From assembly GCA_029706075.1 (NCBI GenBank), contig JAINUG010000174.1:124001-188000 (forward strand): 64,000 nucleotides of DNA, read 5' to 3'. A program made the translations under genes and the position numbers. The DNA comes from Aldrovandia affinis (lineage: Eukaryota > Chordata > Actinopteri > Notacanthiformes > Halosauridae). The number at the start of each line of letters is the position of its first letter. The first letter of the stretch is position 1. The notes under the pieces are model-generated. The model was not told the origin of the DNA and searched no databases. It saw only the letters and a list, made by a program, of their open reading frames with translations. This document shows positions 11,717-23,521 of this stretch, one piece after another.

Positions 11717-13149
11717 CCAACCCATGTTGACATAAAGACCTACGTATATTGCAGACCACAAAACTACCAAACTGGGCGGAGATGAGAAATATTGTGTTTC
11801 CTCTTAATTGGGCTGCACTAACACAGCCTGCTCATCTATGCTCCAAACACAGCCTGCTCATCTATGCTTCAATGCACATTGCACGCTGCGCAGAACATGA
11901 CGAGTGCTGTGCGTCTGAACCATCGACTATATCTGAAAGAGGTCAGCTCAGTTTTATTGTGAAACCTTTTTTAAAATGAATTTCAGCAGTTAATCACAAT
12001 TCACTTACATTTCTACATTGATTAGGAAGTTTAATACTCCAATATATAATCGATGGTACCGTAATGCTATTTGGCACCATTAAATGAAATATGGAACGTG
12101 CTGTATTTCTTTGCTCTCTGTCAACATAAAAAAATGAAGCCCATGACACATTAATCAATGCTTTTGTGCTACAAGTCCCTTGTGAGGCTGAACTGTAATC
12201 CCTCTAGAAATATCCTGCACAGTATAAGTAATTCAACTGTCTCTCCGCTCCCTTCCATCCCTAAAGGGGTCAGGTGCCCTCGCAGATTGCGTGTTTATTT
12301 TTTAAATGAGACTAATTTGTTGCTCCAATAACTGTTGTCTGTCCCCCGAAGCAGGCTCTGTCTAGTTCGGTCTCGATGGACGTCGCCAACAGGAAAAGAT
12401 GTCTCTAGCCTCTCTATCATTTCAACGTGTCCAATTTCACATGGATCCTTGCAGGCATGTACAGTTGGGTTTTGGAAGAAGTAACTCAAATAACTTTAGC
12501 TCTTTCTGCCAATTTGCAATGCCCTGTATTTGTAGGCCGGTGTCATCTCTGCAATGTCTTCCATCAATTCCGAAATTGATATGTGAGCCAACACCTCTTT
12601 GCACTCCACAGTCCATCAGCTCTACTGTCCTTCTCAGAAGAGTGCACTTCATGCACAGCTGGTACAGGCAGACAATCCCACCAACTAGTAGCCTCCCTCC
12701 CTGGAAGACGATCCGGCCACTGTCATTGTCAAAATCGATACCAGACTGTTTACATGCTGGAGTCCAGTGTCTTATTGGGATGAGACACCCGGCAACCCCA
12801 CAAAAATGAAAACATGCAGATATAAGGAAAGAATTGTTTGTCATATTTATATAAAATTGCATTGAGGTGTGTACTGGGGGTGTAATGGTATGCCACAATA
12901 TTGAAATATGAAATAGTACTATCATAAACTAAACGGTATACCACGATAGTTGATCGTGTCGCAAAACGAGTTATTTCATGCGGCAAAAATATTCCAGCCA
13001 TTAGCCTAACAAAATAACCCTGACTGAATAACGTAACAGAGCTGACGCAGCGTCCAATGTCATTGCATGTGACTCTCCTCTTTGATTAAGATTGTGGGAA
13101 GGTGGCGGTGCACCTAGGTAGTGGTTATAGTTGTAGTTCTACAATAGTT
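11717..13149. other. No gene assigned; unrecognised open stretch and a hAT-like end
   Basis: A 162-codon stop-free minus-strand stretch at 12437-12925 does not resemble a family I know and overlaps plus-strand open frames. Near 12878, gggggtgtaatggtatgcca resembles the terminal sequence of a hAT MITE family common in fish, but no partner end was found. Confidence 0.35.
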
Positions 13150-13375
13150 GTTCTACACTATTTAAAAAAACCCCAAAAAACACACTAACCTTTTATTTCC
13201 CAGTGTTACAGGTATGATATGCAGACGCCTGCAATGATGTCTATCGCTGCATTACTGCACTGATCTTGTGCGCTAACTATGATTGTTCTTACCATGTATT
13301 AATGCACATCTGGTAAGTCGCTCTGGATAAGAGCGTCTGCTAAATGCTTAAAATGTCAATGTAAAAATGCAAATG
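13150..13375 (+). repeat. Family C repeat, copy 3 (most complete)
   Basis: It begins around aaaccccaaaaaacacacta, runs through ttcccagtgttacaggtatg and ctgatcttgtgcgctaacta, and ends in the canonical tail taagtcgctctggataagag-cgtctgctaaatgc. The 5' block is shared with the copy at 52058, which defines a unit of roughly 200 bp. Confidence 0.78.
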
Positions 13376-14540
13376 TTATTATTAACTAAGTTTAGTGTGG
13401 TGCACGGGGATGTTTAAAGTGATGGGGCAAGAAAATGGAAGAGAAAAATGCGCATTGAGACTCATGTTGGAAATCCATTTGCAGTATTTATTTGTTTTAT
13501 CTTACGCATGGCATGCCATACATGTGTTCTGTATGAAGGGAATAAAACCTTTAAAACACAAACATTTGAATGTGTCCTCACTCTGTATTCCTATGTAATC
13601 AATCCTCAATAACTCAATTTATCACTGACATGCTATTGTTATATGAGGTGGCATGAAGTGCTTATATTTATCTTCTCTTGAACACATTTTCTTGTAACAA
13701 TATGTTCATCTATGGAGCAATGCTACTAGCTTTAGTTTTTATTCAACTGTTGCTTTAAGAACACTGTGATATGTAAATTGCGAGCTACATTTGATTTTGA
13801 TCCATCCTCGATTTGTCCTTGAGTTGTATTTCCTTTCAGTGCAGCAAGATATTACCCTCACATTTTTTAAACCTAAATCTGTTTCGTTGCCTCTGAAAAA
13901 GTGTTCAGTTCTTCTCGTCACATTCAGACCTGAAAAACAGAATATTTTGCATAAAAATCTTCCTTAGAAAGGAAATTTACATACATCTTAAGGTACTACT
14001 TAATTCGTAGACTGCATAAGCAAATTCATTTAAACAGATGAAAATGGAATGATCGTTTACGGTCTGAAATATGCATAACATGCATAATTATGGTCAGTTG
14101 TAGGTTTTGTTCATTGAGAAGTAACCAGTAGACAAGCCTGCAGAGAGTCATAAACGGATTGTGTTATCCACTTTGTGTGATCCCTTTATTTCAGCAAGCA
14201 ATCACCATGGGAATCTGCATTGGAAGGCAATACAAGGTGTTAAAATGTTTTAATTTCATGTCTTTTGAGAGATGTATTTGTATTAATATTATTGCAATTG
14301 TTTTACAACTAGTGATGATGGAAGCTGAAAGCTATGGCGGTAATAACAGTATTTTCCTCTTATTTTATTACTTAGCAGTAATTGTAATAATTAGTGATTG
14401 CTTGTCATTCTTAGTTATTGTTGTGTGTCAAGATATAACGAATTGATTTCTTGTTTCTTGCATTTTTCATTAAGTGTTGTCTTGGCTCTGGAGAAATGCA
14501 CGCATTGCATGCCATGCCAATGAAGCGTTCTCAATTGAAT
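13376..14540. other. No gene seen; AT-rich block, candidate conserved non-coding DNA
   Basis: The stretch 13920-14450 is low in repeats and rich in homeodomain-like cores (taatta, ttaatt, attaat). It lies just upstream of the CpG-rich block at 14560. The regulatory role is inference only. Confidence 0.3.
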
Positions 14541-14559
14541 TTTGAATTGCGAGAAAGAA

Positions 14560-15275
14560 AGGAAGCGAAGGAGGTGGGGGAAAAGTCAGGCTGACAAGAT
14601 GTTGTTCTCCTCCATAATGCGAACTGCAAACGCACGGGAAGGGGCGCAGCGCTCCCCCTTTATCAATCTGTCTGGATAAACAAAGATGCGGGCCTCACAC
14701 CGCAGATCTTAATTGGAAAAGATGGAGATCTTTCCACGTTGCTTGTCTGAGCATCCAGAAGGAGGATGCAAGGGAGGGACTGCAGTCAGACTAAAGGCCT
14801 CCCATCAGCAGCACGCTCTTCTCCGTGGGGAGGCGCAGGGCGGTGTCAGCGCTGGAGTAGCAGCGTGGGGGCTGGGAAGGAGGCGGGCGGCGGGGGGGGA
14901 TCTGTAATATCACGGTAGGCTGCATCCAAGCAGTTTCATCTTCCACATCCCCCTGCACTTTAATCCGAGCGCTGGCGGAGAGCGGGAGGCACTGAGTCGA
15001 TCCGGCGAGCTGTCAGAGGAGAAAGTCGAGGGCGTGACGCCGCTTGTGACGCTGCCCGTCCGCCGCGTGCGGGGGGGGTGGGTGGGGGGTGGGGGTGGGT
15101 GGGGGGTGGGTGGCGGGGTGGGTGGGGGGTGTGTGGGTGCAATAATGACTTTCCCTCCTATAACGCGCACAGCTCAAGAAGGCACCTGCTTTCAGCAGCA
15201 CCCGCAACTATTCGACACATGTAGTGCAGTGGCAACGCACAGCCCTCCTCTCTATGAATACTCCGCAAACGGAAG
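14560..15275. promoter_or_regulatory. CpG-rich block, candidate promoter or first non-coding exon
   Basis: About 45 CpG dinucleotides fall within roughly 700 bp, against a CpG-poor AT-rich background on both sides. Dense clusters lie at 14830-14900 and 14960-15070 (gtgacgccgcttgtgacgct, cgtccgccgcgtgcg). Methylation-free CpG islands of this size usually mark promoters in vertebrates. No TATA box, long open frame or clear start was identified, and the strand cannot be decided. A developmental enhancer in a CpG island is an alternative. Confidence 0.55.
15068..15142 (+). repeat. G-rich low-complexity tract (GGGTGGGG-type), quadruplex-prone
   Basis: At least ten runs of three or more G are separated by T, GT or C, giving many combinations that satisfy a G-quadruplex pattern on the plus strand. 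It closes the CpG-rich block. Confidence 0.85.
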
Positions 15276-17084
15276 ATGCATGGTTAGGAACTTCATTCAT
15301 ACAAAATAGGAAATCTGGCCCTCATAGAGAGATCACACAGGGTGGAAGGTGAATGTCAACAGATATTTTCATGCATGGGCCATCCCTGTCATACACATGC
15401 AGGTTCATAGACTTGCACATATATTTCACAGAGAGAAACATTCAATTCAAGTCGCTAACAGCGGCAAGCACATGCCGATCGGTGGTGTGCGGCAACAGCC
15501 TCAGCTCTCTTTGTGAGTAACGTGATGCACACACGTCACTTGGTGGTTAATGGGTAACGGAACAGCAGCACCCGTGTTGGGGGCCTGGGGTTCTCGATAA
15601 TCGACAGGGTCAAACGAAAAGGATCAGGTATAGGATAAAAGCACAAATATATTTGTCTGTGAGCCTTGTGCTGCCTGCTGGGATGCAAAGATTAGCTTTC
15701 CTCCCTTTCTACAACACTCCTCGGATGCCACTGAGCCCTGCTTTCCCTTTCAGATACCCTGCTTCCCTTTGGTGATAGCAATGATGTGAATTATTACAAA
15801 AACAAATATTCCTTCTTTTGAACTTTTTGTGTGTGCGTGAAAAATTCATCCGGGCTGTTTCGGTGTTTGAAATTGATATATTTTAAAACATTTTAGGGAC
15901 TAGTGGGCCTTCTGCCTAGGTACCTCCCATGTACAAAGGGGTTCTTGACTCAAGAAACCCCAGCCTGTCCTGCAGGAATTATCCATTTACATTTATAGAA
16001 ACTTGTGATGAAAAGTGATCTTCACACAAAAGACCCCTGAGTACCCAGAATGAAACTGGCCACGTAGCCAGTTACAGACCAGTTGGTCTAGTAGGTTAAT
16101 TGGTTTACATGATGAGTACACTGGCGAGGTACAATAACCACACAGCTCCAGACACAGAAGGGGTGTGCTGAATTAATTCAAACTGCATTGCATATTCAGC
16201 CTCAAAACTGATTAAATATCGATGCCTGATTGAAAGCCTGGTGTACTCTTGACATTATTACTGTACATAAAAATCTCCAGCGCAATGGAATTTTATGTAG
16301 TTTTTGTTTCTAGCTTGAAAAAACATGACCTTTCCACTGATGTGTTTACAATGGCACAAAATGTCAGACTCAGAAGGCACAGTTTAATGGAAAGGATTAG
16401 GGGTGTGACTCTGAAATGTGACTCTTGTTTTGTTTTGGCTGGAGGAGAAGTATCATCATATGAGAGAAACAGATCAAACAGTGCTGTACATGTATATTGA
16501 GCTGGGGTATTTCCACTTCGAGACTATGACCATGAGTTGTAAAACACCGTCCCCTCAGGTTTCACCACATTTTAAATACAATACATTATTAATACAAATA
16601 TTAAATATATTAATACAATGTCATGCTTACCCAACAGCACAACAGTATTATTCAACACAAAATCTAAATGATAAACATCATAGCAGCCATCATTACCTAT
16701 AACATGAGCAGACATATTCTGTAGACTTAAAAAATGACCGGACTAGGCTTGGTTAGCGCTCAGATGAGAGACCTCCAAGTAAAATCAAGTTTCTGCATTA
16801 CGTGGTTACCCAGCAGAAGTGAAAATATATCTGTGCAGGTCTGGGGACACAGTGTTGCAGGAAGTGCCATCTTTCAAATGGGGTGGCTAATCACATGAAT
16901 CACTGTGATAGTGAACCCATAGCGCCTATCAGCAAGACATGGGTTATTAATTCCAGTATAGCCTGCCTAAATTTCCAATCTGGACAACTAATTCCCCCAG
17001 TCTAATAATGAGCTTTTAATTATTGGCTAATTGAAATAGAATCAAGTGGCAGCTTCACATGGGTTAATAATACGATGAGTTAGA
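15276..17084. other. No gene seen
   Basis: Unassigned. Bases 16970-17110 are rich in taatt/aatta cores (gagcttttaattattggcta) and look like candidate conserved non-coding DNA. Confidence 0.35.
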
Positions 17085-17140
17085 TTACTGTTAAATGCTC
17101 TCAGAGCTTTGAAAGGTGCTATATAAATTGAAATACTTCT
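17085..17140 (+). repeat. LINE/SINE 3'-tail fragment
   Basis: The segment gctttgaaaggtgctatata followed by aattgaaata matches the 3' end of common fish L2/RTE-like retroelements. Too little is left to name the parent. Confidence 0.45.
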
Positions 17141-18079
17141 TCTTAGATGCGATTTCGGGAAAGCTAATTTCTTTTGCTCATTTGCCACATATTTAAATGA
17201 TCGAATTATGGAAAAAAACGGAGAAATGAGTAATTGTTCAATGTTACTGAATAAAAATAAATTCCTATAGTCATTAGAATAATTAACTTGGAGAAAAGAC
17301 TGTAATTAGCCTGCAGTCAAAACAGTGAATGATCCTTGCAGACTATAAGAACACTATACTGTGAGAGGGGAATTTGTTTCCTTGCCATGGCTGCTATCTG
17401 CCATCTGTCCACGGATTTGACAAGACACTCAATGTGCTTTTCCAGCCATCATGCCAGGAGAAACAAGCCCAACATTAAGATAAATGAAAGAGGCATTGAT
17501 TCAGACGCTGTTCCCCTTCTAAAAATACCAGCCCCCCCATTGTGGTCTCATACTGTCAAACAGTGCCGCACTAGGCTGGAAATGACTGGTCTCCCCACCA
17601 CAACATTAGCTCTGTCAGATTATAATCACCTCTCACGAAGCAAAGCAGAGATAAGGAGACTGTAACAAATCCTCATGCCTTTGCAACCACGGATTCCCAT
17701 TACCTCTTCAGCATACCGTGCCTTCTCCAATTTTTGCACATTGGGTAAACATTTTAAGCCCGGGTTGAAAAAAAACAATGATTGGACTGGAGTTCGCACT
17801 TCTCCACACTAATTTAGCTACCGCACAGAACAACAGAAGTGGAGTACAGTATTGTGTGGCAGTACAGGAGTTTGAAATATCTTCGAATCCCTGCACTGTA
17901 CCCATGTAATCTAGTACCCAAGTGAAATAAATAAATATGTCATTTGTAGATTAGTAAGGTGAATATGAATTTGCCCTGACTAATGAGAGAGGACAGGAGG
18001 GTCTCAGTGGCACGACTGATCGACTGACTGTGTAGCTTGAAATATAGAGACGTGAACCATCTCAGTCAATCCCTCCCCA
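17141..18079. other. No gene seen
   Basis: A 109-codon open frame at 17336-17665 has no recognisable domain. It is most likely chance. Confidence 0.4.
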
Positions 18080-18430
18080 CTTTGCCAACCTCAGCATCTC
18101 TTCCACGCGCCAGCAGACCGAAGATGCCTTTTCTGCTCTTTCCGGGAGATGCTCTGAGCACCGCCTCCTCCCCATTCATCAGGCCGGTTTAATCTGACCG
18201 AGGTCAGTGCTGCTCATCACAGGCTCGCGGCCCTGCCGCGTTATCGCCGGTGGGAACTCAGAGCCCATCACCTGCACTCCGCCAGATTAGACGGCACACG
18301 AGAGAATTCAGAGCCCTTGCTTTCGGATTCTGAGGAAAGTAATCAAATCCCAGCCCGACCCAGCAAGGCCGGGATCAGAACTGGAATGGAGGAGACGCTG
18401 GGGATGAGATCAGTGCAGGGGCCCTAAAGG
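18080..18430. promoter_or_regulatory. Second CpG-rich patch
   Basis: About 20 CpG dinucleotides occur in 350 bp (ctgccgcgttatcgccggtg at its centre), clearly denser than the surroundings. No open frame of note crosses it. It could be an enhancer, a non-coding exon or an old GC-rich repeat. Confidence 0.35.
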
Positions 18431-18722
18431 GCAATCCTTGTTTTAAAGTTTCTAAGCCATTCATTAGCTAGCTAAATGATAACACAATTCACTAGCAAGA
18501 TAGATAGCAAACAAAGACTGGTTAACATGTCAAATTTAGCAAGCCAAACACTAGATACAATGCTATTTATTTAAGCTGGTAAAGCTGAACTATGTCTGCC
18601 GCATAGGTAAATCTTGCTCAGTCTAATTGATAAACTGACTGTGGACATCCGTAGACGTACATTTCTAAACAAAAACGACACCGGTCCTCGTTATGCCATC
18701 CGAATAGAATAGCCCAAGGCTG

Positions 18723-18840
18723 TGCTCTCAGTGAGCTGGGTCTCCCCAGCACGAAGCCTCTGCTCTCAGCAAGCGGGAACCTTCCCCAGTGCGCAGGCTC
18801 CGTTCCCAGAGGGGGCACTTTTCCCACAGCACGCTGCCTC
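18723..18840 (+). repeat. Three-unit diverged tandem repeat (~39-bp unit)
   Basis: Units at 18723-18760, 18761-18800 and 18801-18840 each follow the plan ctctcag...cttcccc/tctcccc..agcacg/agtgcg..gcctc. The units have diverged substantially, so this is an old array. It lies at the 5' edge of a 168-codon open frame. Confidence 0.65.
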
Positions 18841-19293
18841 TGCTTTGTGAAAATAGGGGGTATCTACACCCCTTTAGGGTCACTGCAGATGAACAATATT
18901 GCACACGCCACGTCGCTCTGAACGGAATCGCGTCCCTTCGAGCCAAAGGGATGGATTTCGGCAAACTGGATCACACAGCACCTCTGGCATCGGCAACAGG
19001 TGGTCTGCCTTCTGACAAAAGCATCTTGAGACGGGGTTTTATACTTTCATATTCCTCCAGCTCCCGAGACTACATCATAATTGGGCTTTGCTTGATGACG
19101 GCTCTCAGCAGGGGCTTCCTGTTACAGATTGCTAATGTAATCAGTGCTACAGAGAAGGCTATTGCTTTACTGCCCGGAGGAAGCTCCAGACCATCACTCT
19201 GTTTTTCCTGCACCAGCTCCTGCTCATGTTCCTCCTCTGGGAAATCGGTGTGCTGCTGTAGTACACCTGGCTCTCCAGCAGGTGGTGTAGTTT
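18841..19293. other. Unrecognised open stretch (168 codons from 18789)
   Basis: The plus frame 18789-19295 is uninterrupted but serine-rich with a cysteine-rich end. It starts within the tandem repeat and has no family resemblance. I do not regard it as a gene. No other feature is seen. Confidence 0.35.
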
Positions 19294-19310
19294 AAGGAAT
19301 AGAGATGTTT

Positions 19311-19695
19311 TCTTTTTTCTTTTTAAAGAATTTGTTTCTGATTTTATCCCCTTTTCTCCCAGTTTAATAGCCAATTACACCCTCTATTTGTCATGTTAAT
19401 CCCCCCCTCGTATTATGAGTTCCCTGCCATAGCCCTGTGACCGGTAGTGACAAAGGCTAAGTATTGTCTCCTCCAAGACGGCACTCGCCAAGCTGCCGAC
19501 CGTAACTCTGGCACTCCAGAGCCACTCCTATATGCAGCGAACTTCCTGTCGGCTTCCCTCCCCTCTCCTTAGGGCGGACAGCCAATTGCTGCCCCCTGGT
19601 GGCACTCCCGGCCAGAGCCGATTCGAAATCGGAATTGAACCCTGGTCGCAGTGGCCAGCATCGAACGTTGTAACCACACAACCACCCGGGAGGCC
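19311..19695 (-). mobile_element. tRNA-headed SINE, family A, full length with 17-bp target duplication
   Basis: On the minus strand the head begins ggcctcccgggtggttgtgt and has B box ggttcaattcc (19631-19641 on plus). The body follows (gattggctgtccgcccc-type region), and the tail is gtaattggctattaaactgg-gagaaaagggg. Perfect 17-bp duplications aaggaatagagatgttt lie at 19294-19310 and 19696-19712. Intact boxes and duplications indicate a relatively recent insertion. Confidence 0.93.
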
Positions 19696-19712
19696 AAGGA
19701 ATAGAGATGTTT

Positions 19713-21988
19713 TTGACTGTATTTGCCATATCGCGTAGCCTACTCTCTACTGATTGCCTTTGAGACAGGGAAAATGCACATTCCTAAACGTTCATGCACA
19801 CAGAGCTCACGTGAGATAGAACGAGTGCAGAATTCGGAGAAGAGAAGCGGTCCTGTGATTATACAGATGGGATATTCTATTTGACGTATGGTAAATGCAA
19901 TAAGTAAACCTATCTCACTTCCACATGTCACACACAGGAACGCATCACGCACTCATGAGCTGTGCATTCACTTTAATTGCAGTTTTGATGGCCACGGGGC
20001 ATTCTCTGAAAGCGTTTAATCACATTAATAGTCATTTAACATGTGTAACTATCTGGAGCTTGTAATTAGCTGTACATTTTCTGGGGGAAGTCATTTAATC
20101 AATGAAAAATCATAACCCCTGGGGAAGTGTTTATTTGAATCAAGCACAGACAAAATAAATGTCACTGGCGTGGTATTTTTACAAGGGTACTGTATGTCCA
20201 CACAAGCTGGGGTTTATTTTATCATCAAAGCTCCCTTTTTAAAGAGACCGTGCACTATTGTACCAGTGTCTCCAGGTCTCATGGTTATACAGCCTGATCC
20301 AATATTAGTTCACATTGTGACCGCTTCCCTCCAGTGTCATCACAGAGAATGGCAAGCTCCACCTCACAGCAAGTGGAGCTGGTGATTTCAGCCACTCCCA
20401 TGGTGCCTATCCAGGGCCTGACCTGGGCCTAGCTCCATTCCAGCTGCTGGTCTGCTTCCACGCTGACCCCTGTACACCAGGCCATGGTTTAACCCACAGT
20501 GTGAGCACAATGACAGGAGACTTCTATATGTGACTTTGTTTGCGATGCCAGCATTACAATGCTAGAGCCAGAGAACTTACCCTGCTTTTCCTTAGAAAAC
20601 CACAAAGCAGTGCTATGTGTTTCCAGCCAGACTGTCACTTTTCTGTCCAATGCATCAAGCACCAAACACACAAGCAAACCAAAAACACAAAAATTAGGTA
20701 ATAACCAAGAAGACAGGTGCCTTGTAAGAACGACCATCTTTTGGCACTGCTCGATACTGGCACAGAGAAATTAACAACAATGGACAGCTTTTTAAAACCG
20801 CGCCATCTGCGTAGAACGTTATGCAAATCGGAAAACTGGTCAGAGGCTCGTGGGCACACAACCATGCTGACTGCACAGTAAGATGAGCATCACTTGTTTT
20901 TTATTGTGTAATCCCAGTTTTCTGGCCGTTACAGATTCCTACCGGGGTGATTTCTGACACATGCATTGCACTAGATTTAACAATCGGTAGTTTTCCTCTG
21001 CAGTCCACGGACAGGTTGCATAACTCAATAATGCAAAATACAGCAAGGTATGACAGAACAACAACAAAACAAGACTTATACTCATACTCATTTAACAGTA
21101 GCCGCAACACAGCTTGCTGTAACACAAGTGTTATTCCATACTGCTCACCCCAACAAAGCCTACAGTACACACATTCCCTTCCTCATGGTTCAGTGGCCAG
21201 GTAGGGTCAATGTTGCCTCCAGGTGTCATTCACTTAGAGACTCTTCAAAGTGACCCCCCTGCCCTGCACCTGTGTCTCAGTGCCCAGAACGATCAATCTC
21301 GCTGTCCAAACTTTCTTTTTCGCTCTGTCTCTGTGCTTCTCTGTCTTTCTCATTCTCTTTCTCAATATGTTAAATTGTCCTTTCCATTTTCTCTCTGTTC
21401 CTTTTCCCATAAATGAGTCTGAGCCACTGGGATCCATTTCAAAAGTCCACGGTGTGCATCGTTGAAATTGCAGGGCGAGAGACCAGTGAACCCGTGAAGG
21501 ATTGATGTTGAAAGTACAGAGAGTGAACTGATGCGGCCCTCAGCTAGTTATGAATGAGGCTCACCCTGCATGCTCTAGTGGGTTCATTCCAACATTAACC
21601 TCCTTGTTCCTGTCTGAGACACTGAGCCAGGAACCCGAGGAATTAGCAAGAGCATGGACTGGAACCCACTACCGCCCAGTAAACCTTAAACAGAGTGTCC
21701 CGATGCACGACGGCAGCCGGTTGGTTTCTCTCTCCACGTCCACATCCCCCGTGCCTTTCCCCCGGACACTGTCCCATTTGTTGTGGAGCGATTCCTGAAT
21801 GCAAGGACTTAATGCACCAACTAATCCCAGTACTATCCTCCAGAAATCCGATCCGCGCCAGGATTCATTGCTCCCATCCCATGTTAAATTAAAAGTGATT
21901 CCCAGTCAAATGTCGAGCTGATTGGAATAATGTTTCCTTGGCGATGGCACATGTGGGTATAAATATAGGCATTATGGCATTATTATCG
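19713..21988. other. No gene seen; candidate conserved block at 19960-20160
   Basis: The stretch 19960-20160 contains spaced ttaattgc, gtaattagc and catttaatc motifs and no repeat signature, a composition often seen in developmental enhancers. Pyrimidine-rich DNA lies at 21305-21400. No exon is recognised. Confidence 0.3.
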
Positions 21989-21989
21989 T

Positions 21990-22143
21990 GGTTCTGTGTG
22001 GCTCAGCTGGTAGAGCACGGCATTGGCAACGCTTAGGTTGTGGGTTAAATCCCCACTGGGACCACATATACTGAAAAATGTATGAATTGTATGCATGCAT
22101 TCGCAAGTCGCTTTGGATAAAAGCATCTGCTAAATGGCATATA
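21990..22143 (+). mobile_element. tRNA-headed SINE with 'gcatctgctaaatg' tail
   Basis: The head has A box gtggctcagctggtagagca and B box gggttaaatccc. A short body follows, then the conserved fish tail aagtcgctttggataaaagc-atctgctaaatg. It is about 150 bp, shorter than the other SINEs here, because the body between head and tail is minimal. Flanking attattat repeats may be a target duplication but are low complexity. Confidence 0.85.
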
Positions 22144-22565
22144 TTGCATATATATTATTATATGACATTACAGATGTGTTCGGTTGATGCAATCTGCTCC
22201 TTGGCAGTGGGATCTATTTAAGCACTCTGAGGATCTGCAGAGAACTTCCAGAGGGGCAATACTGTACACTACAGTTGACTGGTTCTGGGAAATCATAACA
22301 TATAACCAGTGGTACAAACACTTGCCTGTTTATCATTAGGGAGAGGAGACTCTTTTCCCATTGTGTTCCTTCTTGGCCCACTAAAGGTGTCCCTGGATAC
22401 CATTTAAACTGTAGAACCAGATGGTCAACTCCCTGTGTTCCTTAAATCCTATCTGCTTTTAATGACAGGTGGTTCCAGTTGGTACTAGAATGTTCAATGT
22501 TAAGAATAACAGAGCTAAGTAACTGGTAGGTCTATAGAATCTATGGCAGACAGTCTAAAGTCCTG
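22144..22565. other. No gene seen
   Basis: Unassigned sequence between a SINE and a small MITE. Confidence 0.4.
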
Positions 22566-22682
22566 AGCTGTGTCCCAAATTGTGTATTTCCGTGCGTCGA
22601 GCACGCATTGTGAGTACGCAGTCATGTTGGAGTCCAAACGGAAGAGGTACGGATCATGGAAGCATGGCCTTGGGACACAGCC
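22566..22682. mobile_element. Short MITE-like element with gctgtgtccca ends
   Basis: The left end agctgtgtcccaaat and right end ttgggacacagcc are inverted copies, 117 bp apart. Many fish genomes carry MITEs with ends of this type. No clear target duplication is seen. Confidence 0.55.
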
Positions 22683-23521
22683 TTTGGTTTTTTTCAGTAT
22701 TTTTGGCATGATTCCAATTGCTTCTCATCATTGAATTCATAAATGCCTATTGTGACAGGAGTTGTGACTATGCATATTGATTATGTATTTATTATGGCAA
22801 GAGTATCCCATGACTCTCTGCATAGCGTTGAAAGAGCTAATATGTACTGTATAGCAAACACTACGGACATAGTCCAGAATCCACACAGGTCTTAATTTTC
22901 TTAGCAGAGTCAGGTGGGTAATATGGCTGCTACAAAGTGAGATATGTTATACAGCCTTGAGGCAGAAATGATGAGTTTGCTGAGAAGAAACAAGGCAGAG
23001 CGCAGAGAATACACAGCCTCAGCTCACTCTCCTGCAATCTTCAAGATTTGATCTTGGGCCACATCAATCAATGTTATCAGTGTGACTTTTGAGAATGCCC
23101 TGAAATTCATTCTCACCCCAAAAGTTTAACCTAGGAGGTTTTTTTCTCCATAAACACGCTCTTATATCAAAGAACTGGGACCAACTGTCGAAATGAAACG
23201 CAACTTAAGATGTTTGTAAATATGCATACTGACATGCATTCCAAATGTGGATACAGGTGTTGTTTTGGGCTGTTGATCTTCCACAGTGAAACACTATGCC
23301 TGAAGACCTGCGAGGAACAGCATGTTGAGAACCTACGAGCCTTCATATATTTCAGTTATTAACATGGGTGTTTTTATGCTAATTGCTTGGGTGAACATAT
23401 TAAGAAATGACTACATGCACATACACACAATGTAGTGAAAGCATATTTGTATTAGCATGTCATTCGTGTATTTATTGCTACCATATGAAAGGTAAAGGTT
23501 ACGAGGGAAAGACACTTAATA
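22683..23521. other. No gene seen
   Basis: Unassigned AT-rich DNA. Confidence 0.4.

Noticed and set aside
14195-14225. Short exon between tttcag and aaggtgtta
   Set aside because: The enclosed sequence encodes nothing recognisable, and the motifs are weak without a partner exon.
21990-22070. Functional tRNA gene
   Set aside because: The tRNA-like head has A and B boxes but is followed by a SINE tail and cannot fold into a full cloverleaf with CCA-ready acceptor, so it is a SINE.
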